DNA of 64,000 bases from Porites lobata (taxonomy: Eukaryota > Cnidaria > Anthozoa > Scleractinia > Poritidae), in assembly GCA_942486035.1 (NCBI GenBank), contig CALNXK010000040.1:2913001-2977000 (forward strand), read 5' to 3'. Positions 35,387-45,200 of the stretch are shown in pieces. Position 1 is the stretch's first letter. Each line of letters opens with the position of its first letter. The translations under genes were made by a program, and so were the position numbers. The notes under the pieces were generated by a model that saw nothing but the letters and a program-made list of their open reading frames with translations, was not told the origin of the DNA and ran no database searches.

Positions 35387-36000
35387 AGAAAGGCGGTCAA
35401 GTACTTACAGAAAGCTAGCAAAATCTCCCAGCATGGCACACTAATAGTTTAATTGGTTAGTAACACATGAAAAACCATAATAATAACTGCTGCCTGGTTG
35501 TCATTTTTACAGCATTTATTATGTGGCATCAGGATGTATTTTGAACATTTTGCATTATAAAAATGAGGAGGGCAGACTTGTAACTGGACCTTCAGTTTGA
35601 TGAGGCAACAATATGATGGGAAATTGAAAGACAGTGAAAACAGAAAGCTGGTCAAGTATTTACAAAAAAAGCCAGCAAAGTTTGCTAGTGGGCATGTCTA
35701 ACGTTTTGGTTAAAAACACATAAAAACCCATATTATTAACAATATCGCTGCTTGTCAGTAATTTTAAGCCATTGTTTTGTAGCATCAGGGCATCATGATT
35801 TTGTAGATTTTGCCTTGTTTAACAAGAGATTGTACCCAAACTTAAGTCTTTAACATGAAGCATTTGTAATGACAACAAAGTATTGCTAACAACAACCACG
35901 CAGCATTTATTATTATGGTTTTTTATGTGTTAGTAACCAAAATGTTAGATATGTCATGCTAACAGATTTTGCTACATACTGGTAAAAAAAATCTCCACTG
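35387..36000. repeat. Direct and inverted repeats in the sirtuin 2 3' flank
   Basis: A block with CAGAAAGCT...AGCAAA...GTTAGTAACACAT...AAACCATAATAATAAC occurs from about 35390, again diverged from about 35635, and inverted at about 35885-35995 (GTTTTTTATGTGTTAGTAAC, TAACAGATTTTGCTA). The sirtuin 3 flank has one copy near 40665-40760. A transcript reading through could form a long hairpin. Confidence 0.5.
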
Positions 36001-36023
36001 TTTAAAAATATTTCCAATGGTAA

Positions 36024-36299
36024 CAGGGGCAGACTCAGGATTTTTCTTAGAAGGGGGTGCACTGGTAAGGAATAGTGTAATTGACTGGTGACAGAAACAA
36101 ATAATTATTACTAAATATTATAAAAGTAAATATGAAGAGGAAGCTTTTGACCAGGCAATAATATAATGTGAATTGCTGAGAATACATATCAAACAATAGA
36201 GTAGAATTTTTTGCAGAATATATTAGCTGTATTAGAAAGTGGCAGGTCATCTCTGGAGGGGGTGGAACCCCCTGCACCCTCACCCTAGATCTGTCCCTG
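36024..36299. mobile_element. hAT-like MITE with CAGGGGCAGA ends
   Basis: CAGGGGCAGACTCAGG at the left and CTAGATCTGTCCCTG at the right are inverted, followed inward by AGGGGGTGCA and TGCACCCT. CAGGGGC(A/G)GA termini are common in hAT elements; the class is inferred. A partial relative is near 57375-57410. Confidence 0.6.
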
Positions 36300-36965
36300 G
36301 GTAGTCCTCTTCCAGCTAGCTAATCAGAGCTTGTAAATCAAATTTGTGCTTATACACATCAGATATATAAGAAAGAATGTGTTGTATAATTAAACCAAAG
36401 GGCAATGAAAGCAAACTCCACAAGTTTCTCTTAACATCATCAGCAGATGACCAAGAGTAAAGAAATATTATACTAAAGAAATACTAAATTGGTTTTCAAA
36501 GGGAGAATTAATCTTAAACAAATTCTCTCAACTATTCTTAAAAGAAATATATGGAGATCAGTGTGGAGAAATTGTAAGTGGATCATGGTGCTTAAAGGGT
36601 TAATATGGACACCTTTCTTCCACAGACCCTCTTTTATGTTTCAGCAATTCCATGTAGAAATAATATTGTATTACGTGTTTTAAACAGTATTAGAATTTTT
36701 AGCTGGCAAACCCTATTCAAAATCACTTTTATTTGTATTAAAAATCACAGAAATAAGTCTTTTTCTTGGATTAATAAAAATTTTAAAGGAAAGATTTGAT
36801 CAGTCCTATTCAATGTTCAATGCTCTCAGTGAGACAGCCAGGATGAGGAAAAAAATTAAGTAACCATAAGAAAAATATAAAGAACTGTAAAGAAACAGAC
36901 ACAATACCCTCTGTTTGTCTGTCTCTCTTATTTTTCCAAAAGGTTTGAATCTTGCATGCATGTTT

Positions 36966-37020
36966 TAATTTGGACCAGAATTATTAATAAATAATTTATT
37001 AATAATTCTGGTCCAAATTA
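36966..37020. repeat. Perfect 26-bp palindrome
   Basis: TAATTTGGACCAGAATTATT and the next six bases (36966-36991) pair exactly with 36995-37020 around a 3-base loop. The sirtuin 3 flank near 41710 keeps only a relic (TTAGGACCAAAATTAATAAA). Confidence 0.75.
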
Positions 37021-37717
37021 CTTTGGTTGACAATAAAACATGTCAAATCACAAATGGCATTTTATGCAGTTATATGGAAAATACCTGTAACTATTAACAA
37101 CAACAACAACCTTTATTTGCAGGACCATACAAGCACATATACAGTATTGCAAAATTATATGAATTGTAAATTAATATATAGTAATGTGTTCATCAGTTCA
37201 TTGATCAAAACATTCACAGGTAACTGGGTAAAATAATTTAGAATAATAATCTTAACTTTATTGTAAAGATTATTCCTAATCAAAGAGTTAATTATTTATA
37301 ACAATAATTATGTAAAAGAAAGTGAACTTCGTCTTCTATTTGATTGAGTGGATCCACAAAAAGGGCAATTCCGTATTATCTCTGATAGTTAAATGATTGT
37401 ATGCAAGTACTATCATTAGTTTTTGGTTACTTGTTCATAATTTTACTAATTTCTTTATCTCAGCTGTTCCACTTGTTAAGTCTAGGTAATTAGAAGTGGT
37501 ATGATCGTTTTCAAATCGCTTATTAAGTAAGCAAAACAAATTACATATTCAGCACTAATGACTGTTGTGCACAGTGTTGCAAAAACTGAAAGATGTAAAG
37601 TGACTAATTTAACAGCTTTATCTATAGACGTATCCCATTTTATGATACAGCTTCTCTTTAGTTCACTTGGTATAAAAATTTGTCATACCATAAAATAATA
37701 ATAAATGTGTTAACTTC

Positions 37718-37912
37718 TACATCCTTTGGAAATGAGTCTACTCTTTTATCCTTTTCATTAAAACGATGGGTTCTCACAGCAAATGGTGTTATTTCCATTA
37801 CATCAAAGTAAATACCAATATTACCATCATTACCAGGACTGGTTCTTTTAAGAGCCTTTTCAAAGGCCTCCCAAGAGCCCTCAGCTGATGAGTCCCTTAT
37901 GGACTCCAGATC
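37718..37912 (-). pseudogene. Fragment of XYLB exon 4
   Basis: This is nearly identical to XYLB exon 4 at 42908-43103: minus-strand words VMEITPFAVRTHRFNEKD and SAEGSWEAFEKALKRTSP are readable. It is cut at both ends, has no flanking XYLB exons in this copy and carries a few coding changes. It is a by-product of the tandem duplication that made sirtuins 2 and 3. Confidence 0.85.
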
Positions 37913-39266
37913 TTACAAAAATTCATTTGAGCATTAAGGACAACAACAACTTACTGTAGAGTGAGTTTCATTGACTTTTATTTAGTATTTCCTACAAATT
38001 TTAGGATTGTTTTTTTACCCCATACAAACACCGCAATTTTACTGGAACATCCTGTGACACTATCACAGAGCCTGGGTTACCTGTGGTGAAAATAAATGAA
38101 TAAAATATAAGCAAATTCAGCTCCCTATTCCCTAACCCCCAATCCCCCACCTGGGTATGGGCACTGCAAGATAAAATGACCAGGATGCAAAAGATAGGAC
38201 TTCAAGTAACCAGGACCCTCAAACAAGGGGGAAAGGGTGGCGGCTCCACCACCCTTTCCCCTCCCCAGACTACCTATTGGCTCTCTTCGCTATCCCAATT
38301 TTTTTTGCCAAAGCCGATTTTTTCTTAGCCCTGGAGACAAGGTTTCCTTTTACCCCCATTGAGGAGCCTGGTCCCAGGCTTAACTCCAGGCCAGTTTGCC
38401 AACAGAAAAGATGATGACCATGGACCCTTACCAGCCCCAGTCCCCCGTTGTCCGACTGGAATATTTATTCCGTGGACAGCAATTTTGATAAGGTGACAAT
38501 TTTCAGTTTCTCAAACGGATAAACTTCTATTCATTTCTGCAAAAAGGTAGGCTTAAGCCTAATATAATTGTAGCTAATTTACAAAGGTTTGGAGTTCGAT
38601 AAAAACATCTCACTCAAAAATAATTTTTTTCACTCTTTGCGATCGATAGACCAAGATTTCTGAGTTTCAAAATCTTTTATTAATGTTTTTGTTGGCGTTA
38701 GTCTCCATGGTTATGGCTACGGTTTGATTTAACCAAGGAATACCCTTTTTCCTTTGAGAAAGTTTTGGTTTTCTCAAGATCGATCTTGGAGAAAATGCAT
38801 GTGTATTCCACAGTTAAAACCAGTACAATTTTCACGTTAGTTTATCAAGCTATCAAGCCTTTTAACTCGGATGTACATAAGCTTACATCGATCAATTCTC
38901 CGACTCTTTTACCCTCTCAGCAATGCAATCCAAGAAATGCCAGCTATCCTGGCTTGGGACAGGCAACTGCTTAGTCCAATCGACAACGATAGAGCCGATT
39001 TTTAAAGGCTTTGGAATTCCCTTTTCCGCCTTTTAAACTTTCTTACGTGATGATGTCTGCAACCCAACAAAGTTGTCGTGTTTCAAATTCCCTAAGCGCG
39101 CGAAATGGGCCTTTTGGCGCGAAGGGGTTTGGGCTCTGGGGACTGAATGAAAAAACAACAACAACAACAGCAGCAGCAAAAAGAAGCGGGAAGTGGTGTG
39201 CAAGGAAAAAATTGAATCAAAACTTATCATAATATTTTTCTTTCATGTGTTTTGGTAGTGCATATC

Positions 39267-40658
39267 ATGGCTGCAAAGTTCCCAACTGGTTCAACCAAAG
39301 CTGAATCCCTTTTCATGCAGGCCGAAAAGGACCTAAGAGAACTGGAGGATGATTATAAGACAGCAACAACAGGAAAGAAAGATTCTAAGCCGGCAGGTAA
39401 ATCTAAGGGCAAAGCAGCAGCAAGCTCTAAACCTGCCTCCAATCCACCAAGGAATTCTACACGCCCCAAGCCCAAACCAAAACCTAACAATAACATCTCC
39501 AGTGAATTTGAAAAGAAGGAGTATTTTGATACAGAGGAGGTACTGGCAGAGAAGACTGATGAGTTGGTTCAGTGGATCCGAGAGAGTCGCTACTGTATTG
39601 CTTTTACCGGTGCTGGAATCAGCACGAGTACTGGTATCCCAGATTTCCGTAGTGGTATCAATACTGTGCTACCAACTGGACCTGGAGTCTGGGAACGCAA
39701 AGCCAAGGGGGTTCAACTGCCATCACAACCAAAAAAGACGAAGTCTATTCTTGGAGCTGTGCCCTCCCCCTCGCACATGGCCCTCCTTCGACTGCAACAG
39801 GAGGGTCTAATAAAATTTGTTGTGTCCCAAAATACCGATGGCTTGCACCGGAGGTCTGGAGTTGATCCAAAACTGCTGGCTGAGCTTCATGGTAATACTA
39901 ACATGGAAAAGTGTCTGAAATGTGGAGTGAAGTACATGAGGGATTTCAGGACTCGCACTTCTCGTGCAGTGCATGATCACCTGACTGGGCGGCGCTGTGA
40001 TAACCCCAAGTGTGGAGGACCCCTGGTGGACTCCATCATCAACTTCAATGAAGACCTACCTGAAGACGAGCTTCAAAAAGGGTTTGAGAATGCAGAGTTG
40101 GCAGACCTGTGCATAGTGTTGGGCTCCAGCCTCAGAGTGTATCCTGCTGCTGACATTCCTGATGGTATGATCAGAAGAGGAGCAAGAGTGGTCATCGTTA
40201 ACCTCCAGAAGACTCCCCTCAACAAATGTTGTGCAATGGAGATACATGCCAGGATTGACACATTAATGGAAGGTATCATGAAGCGATTTGGCTTGGAAAT
40301 TCCACAGTTCCAACTAAAACGCTGCCTTGCCATGGAAGTTACATCTGAGTCACTCACAATTCAAGGACTTGATCCTGTAACCAAAACTCCTTACTCTTTC
40401 ATGAAAAGTGTAAAGGTAGATCTACCATCCCTCAGATCCGAACATGACCTCACCAAAGAGCCCTTTTATGTCAAGTTCCCAAGTCGCGTGAGCCCATCAG
40501 AAGGAAATGTTTTAACAGTGGATGTCACTCTCGCCTTCCAAGGTCATTACGGTGAACCAGAGATAACAATCAAGCATGTGGTTAGCAAGCTTGGAAGTAC
40601 AATCTTCATGCTGAAGTTTGATGTTGCAACAGGAGAATGGAAAATTGAGAATAAATGA
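39267..40658 (+). CDS. Class IV (SIRT6/7-like) sirtuin, NAD-dependent protein deacylase
   Basis: A single open exon, 463 residues from the first ATG (TATCATGGCTGC). Residues 1-80 are a Lys/Ser/Pro-rich tail with a short helix-forming part (ESLFMQAEKDLRELEDDYK), unlike the C-CAP domain of the first gene. The sirtuin core follows: GAGISTSTGIPDFRSG from residue 115, GPGVW, QNTDGLHRRSG, catalytic His208 in ELHGN, zinc ligands CLKC and CDNPKC, IINFNEDLP and GSSLRVYPAADIP. The SIRT6/7 assignment rests on the GVW motif, SQNxDGLHxRSG and the FGLEIP ending. About 110 further residues (CLAMEVTSESLTIQGLDPV to the end) form the domain shared by all three genes. Relative to the gene at 34159 it has 56 extra N-terminal residues, a clean in-frame difference. 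Predicted active. Confidence 0.88.
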   Translation: MAAKFPTGSTKAESLFMQAEKDLRELEDDYKTATTGKKDSKPAGKSKGKAAASSKPASNPPRNSTRPKPKPKPNNNISSEFEKKEYFDTEEVLAEKTDELVQWIRESRYCIAFTGAGISTSTGIPDFRSGINTVLPTGPGVWERKAKGVQLPSQPKKTKSILGAVPSPSHMALLRLQQEGLIKFVVSQNTDGLHRRSGVDPKLLAELHGNTNMEKCLKCGVKYMRDFRTRTSRAVHDHLTGRRCDNPKCGGPLVDSIINFNEDLPEDELQKGFENAELADLCIVLGSSLRVYPAADIPDGMIRRGARVVIVNLQKTPLNKCCAMEIHARIDTLMEGIMKRFGLEIPQFQLKRCLAMEVTSESLTIQGLDPVTKTPYSFMKSVKVDLPSLRSEHDLTKEPFYVKFPSRVSPSEGNVLTVDVTLAFQGHYGEPEITIKHVVSKLGSTIFMLKFDVATGEWKIENK

Positions 40659-42265
40659 AATCAGAAAGCTGTAAAAGCTGAAAAAGTACTTACAGGAAGC
40701 TAGCAAAATCTGCCACCATAATATACCTAATGTTCTAGTTACTAACACATAAACATATGCCACAATATCCACCTACAATATCGACATACAAATTCTCCAA
40801 ACTGATCTCCATACATTTCCTTACAGCATCAGCTGAGAGAATTTGTTCAAAGATCAAACCATTTTCCTCTTAGGTGATCATTTATTTATTCTCATAAACT
40901 TTTCTTTTAATTATTATTTATAGACATTGCCAGGAGAAAATTGATGTTGGTCACTCTTGAGGGTTAAAGGGTTAATATGTACACCTCTACTTCATGCACT
41001 CTCTGTTATGTTTCAGCAATGCTGTGTAGAAATCATAATAGAGAGCTTTAGATTCTAAGATGACGACGACTACGAGTGCGAGATTTTCTCCATCATACTA
41101 TAGTAATCCTCACATGTTAACCAGCGTCATTTTGTTGGAAAAAGGTGATAGTCATTGTCATTCTACTATGAGTTTTAGGGAGAAAGTTGTAGTGGTGAAA
41201 ACAAGTTATAAAATGTTGGAACTTTTATCATTTTGAAATAAGGAGAGGGTTTAACCTGCTTCAATAAAGATAACAGTGCTTACCTTTTTGGCTAAAAAAA
41301 GGCAATAAAGCTTCCTGGGGCTTCTATTTCGTGAGGATACACGAAAAAACTTTAAGTCAAATCACGTACTCATAGTCGTCCCTGTTCTCGAATATAAAGC
41401 TTTCTATTATTGTGTTATCTGTTTTAAACGGCACCAGACTGGCAAACCTTATTTATAATCACTTTTATTCATATTAAAATATCACAGAAATAAGTCTTTT
41501 TCCTGGATTAATAAAAATTTTAAGGAAAGATTTGATGAGCACAATTTCCTGTTCCACGCTCTCAGCCGCCTAGCCAGGATGACGAGACAAATAAAACAGT
41601 GACCACAAGAAAATAATATATTAAAACGACAATAAAGAGACAGACACACTACCCTGTGTTTGTCTTTCTCTTGTATTATTTAAAATGCTTTGAATCTTGC
41701 ATGCATGCCTTAATTAGGACCAAAATTAATAAATTGTTTATAAATTTCTTTGGTTGATAGAAAAACTTCAATCACTAATGTCATTTTAGGCAATCCAGAG
41801 AGTACCTGCTACTAAGTGAAACCTTATGCCAACAAATGCTTATTGTTTAAGTAAAATTTGTCATCACTCAGATGTCAAAAAAACTGAAAAGATTATTTGT
41901 AAAGTGACTTATTTAACAGTTTTATTCACTTGTCCCATTTTATGATATAGCTTCTCTTTAGTTCACTTTGATACCGGTAATTATGAAAATTTGTCATGCC
42001 ATAAAATGATAATGATATAACTTGGTTCTTTAAAGACTAAATTTATTGCAAACTGGTCATTTTTTTCTATATCTACTGTACTGCCACCAGTCTTGAGTAT
42101 GATGTGAAGCCTATCATGGGGTTAGTGAATTAACAATAAAAAATAACAAAAGGGATTGTACACTCTATCAGAGAGTACATTATCAAGATATATTATTTTT
42201 CTGCCTTGAAAGTTATTGAATTGCACAAACTAGATAATCCAGATTTATTTGGTTAAAAAATACTT
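40659..42265. other. Intergenic region between sirtuin 3 and XYLB
   Basis: No exon is visible. About 40780-40980 resembles the TTAACCCTTT/AAGGGTTAA MITE family (end GAGGGTTAAAGGGTTAAT). From about 41450 to 42010 the sequence parallels unit A at about 36710-37690. A candidate XYLB poly(A) signal (AATAAA on minus) is at 42244-42249, just past the stop. Confidence 0.5.
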
Positions 42266-45200
42266 TCAGCTTTCTAGTTTAGCTTTCTTAGATTGTAGAT
42301 GGCTATCAACTACAATACTTTCTTCCAATTTCTTGTACCTAGCTGTCAATGGATCATAGATTTTGTGAGCATTGCCACGTGGTTCTGCCACCAAACTGTA
42401 AGGAGGTGCAGCCTGGACCACACCCATAAAAGATGCTCCCCTCTCTGCCCTCTCTAAACCGTGTTTAGCACAATAAGCACATCCTAGGCATGCAGAATTG
42501 GCAGTGTCTTTGATAGTATACACTGGAGCATTAAACACATCAGCTATCACTTGAAGTATGCCCAGATTTGATGACGCACCTCCGGTAGCAAGGATGCTTG
42601 TACTTGGACCTACAAAAAATAAAATAAAATTTTCATGAAATTCCTACATTTATTTTTAGTAATTTCAATAGTCTTGACACAACATGGGAAGATGTCATAG
42701 CATGTCATAACAAGTCTTTTTAATAAAATAATATATTCTTGACTCTGGTAATGATCAAAGGCCAGGGTAAAATAGAAAAAGGCATTGATGAGTTGCCTGC
42801 TTCAAAAAGAAGCAGTATGCATCTGCCAGTGCTTTTCCTTACCTAACGTGTACCCAAGGGATTCTGCATGAGCTCTCTTGGCCATAAACTGTCCTTCAAT
42901 AAGTGCTCTGACTTCTACATCCTTTGCAAATGAGTCCACTCTTTCATCCTTTTCATTAAAACGATGGGTTCCCACAGCAAATGGTGTTATTTCCATTACA
43001 TCAAAGTAAATACCAATTTTACCATCATTACCAGGACTGGTTCTTTTAAGAGCCTTTTCAAAGGCCTCCCAAGAGCCCTCAGCTGATGTGTTCCTTATGG
43101 ACTCTCTAGTAAGGGAGCCATTTTTGAAGCAAAGAAGGGCCATGTAGCCATTTTCTAGTATTAAAATATAACAATAGTATTAAACATGGCCTCTAATTAT
43201 TATGATAAATATTATTAAGAGGTTAGGAAGATAAGAAATTTACCTGGCTGCCTTAGTTTTAATAACAGTAGACATAGAAGGGACACCAATGTGATACTGA
43301 GGCTGACAATAAAGTTATTTCCTCCAAAATCTAGTCAACCAAGGCTTTCCCCATTTCCTTGGCTTCTTCAAATGTTATGAAAGGTATTAAAAGGAAACTC
43401 ATTCTCATAATTATTACGTCAGTATCTTGAAATGGTTATCATTTCAGTAACAAACATGAGGTCAATGGTGCACTCATTTTACCACCCTCCTCACCCCAGG
43501 ATGCAAAGAAAGTCATTTTTAAAGCTTGCCATTCAGGCAAGCTGAAAATAGAATATACTAGCCCAAACGTCATTTCAACTAGCTCCAAAAACATTTTGAT
43601 GAGCAGAAATGATTTCACAGTTCTTCTGTAATTTGAGTTCCTCAAAAAACTTCACTTGCCTGTCAGGCAAGTTAAGAACAAAGTTCACTAGCCCAATAGC
43701 AAAATCCACTAGCCCCAGGCTATCAGACACTACTTTCTTTGCGCGCTGCCACCCACTTCTTCAAAGATAAAGGTAAAAAGTGAAAACAAGGATGATCTGC
43801 TATCAGATAAGAAACAAAATGGTACAAGTAGTACCTTCAATTGGATTGACGAATATGTGCCCCTCAAGAGCAGGCTTGGGAGTCTTGAAACATAGCATCA
43901 GTGTGTCACTAGTGCCCAGACTTACAGCAATATCTCCTTCCTTGAGTCTCATCCCAGCCAAAGAAGCTGGATTATCACCTGTAAATGCCACAACTTTGCA
44001 GTTAGGATTAAACCCATGCTGGTCAACCATGTACTGTGATACCGATCCAATTATTTCATAAGAGGGAACAAGATCACCAAGCTTTTCTTTTAAATCTGGA
44101 GCACATGCCTGCAAGAAAAGTAACAAAATCATGATGCACTAGGCACTTCAAACTGGTTTTCATATGCTACCGATGTATCTGCGATGTAGCCACCGGTACC
44201 ATCTGGGGTACTTCTCAAACCAATAAGAACGTGTACTGCCAGCCACTAGAGTCATCGCAGAGCTTTACCACCAGCATGCCCGTGAAGTAGAACTTGAGTC
44301 AACTTCGCAGGCATGCTGGCAGTAAAGACTGGGATGACCAATGTCGCCAGCCACTTCTGTTCTCTTATTGGAGCAATATCCCAGGCAGTACTGGGGGCCA
44401 CCTTGCAGGTGCATCGGCGGCATATGAGAACCAGGCCTTATGTCACAATAACAAAAGAATGGGAGGACCTTACTGCTATTCATCATAAGAGATACTGAAG
44501 GAGAGTGCAAATTCACTGAAAAACGTTCACTTATTCAAAACCTACATTTATCCAGCATATAGAACTACAGTTGACTCTTTCTATCCCCAGTATTCACAGG
44601 GCACCCAACAAAAAACAAAATTAGAAAGTGGATGTTGACTACAGTACTCAAGTTACAAAAATTAAAGATAAAAATTATGATTGGCATGAATTAAGTCAAA
44701 AACCTTCCAAGGTCATGCACTTGAAAGAAAATGGTGCCCTACAGAATTGTTACTGTCATAACTATCATAATGATATTGATGTGTCGTTGAAAAGACTCTA
44801 ATATAGATTCACACCCCGGTAATATGGACACTGAGGGGGTCGTAGAAAGACTGTCCTATATTAACCCATTCGCTCCTGGAGATTTTGCCAAAAAACGCAT
44901 TTTGAAGCTAGTCAAGTGGTTTTCTGGTCCCTGTCGTGCTATAAAGAGCTAAAACTTACCACAAACCAGTTTACAGGTCGTACACTTCGCGGCCTTCTTA
45001 TCCAAAATATCAGCTGCGAAGTTTGGGCATGCACAGAAAGCAACATTTCGAGATGGTTTTTGGGTTTAAGGGTGACACAGCGGTCTTGACTTTTACTTTT
45101 CGCTTTCTCTCCTCCCTCTTTTTTCGCTTTTCTTGCCTCATTTTTTTTTCTCTTGCTGGGCATTTAGTAGGCTTCGTTTTGTTGGGAAGAGTTTTTAGAA

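Larger units (their letters stand above)
32930..37912 (+). repeat. Tandem duplication unit A (sirtuin 2 plus XYLB exon fragment)
   Basis: This block corresponds, with gaps, to about 38180-43103. Homology is strongest through the sirtuin coding sequence and recurs in the 3' flank (CTTCTCTTTAGTTCACTT; ACACATAAA-type blocks) and in the XYLB exon 4 fragment at 37718-37912. In this unit XYLB exon 5 and about 0.9 kb are missing. Boundaries are approximate. Confidence 0.75.
38180..43103 (+). repeat. Tandem duplication unit B (sirtuin 3 plus the 3' part of XYLB)
   Basis: Partner of unit A. It carries the sirtuin gene at 39267-40658 and the genuine XYLB exons 5 and 4. Because XYLB is whole only across unit B, unit B keeps the ancestral junction. 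A (CAA/CAG)n stretch at 39154-39177 lies just upstream of the sirtuin start. Confidence 0.7.
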
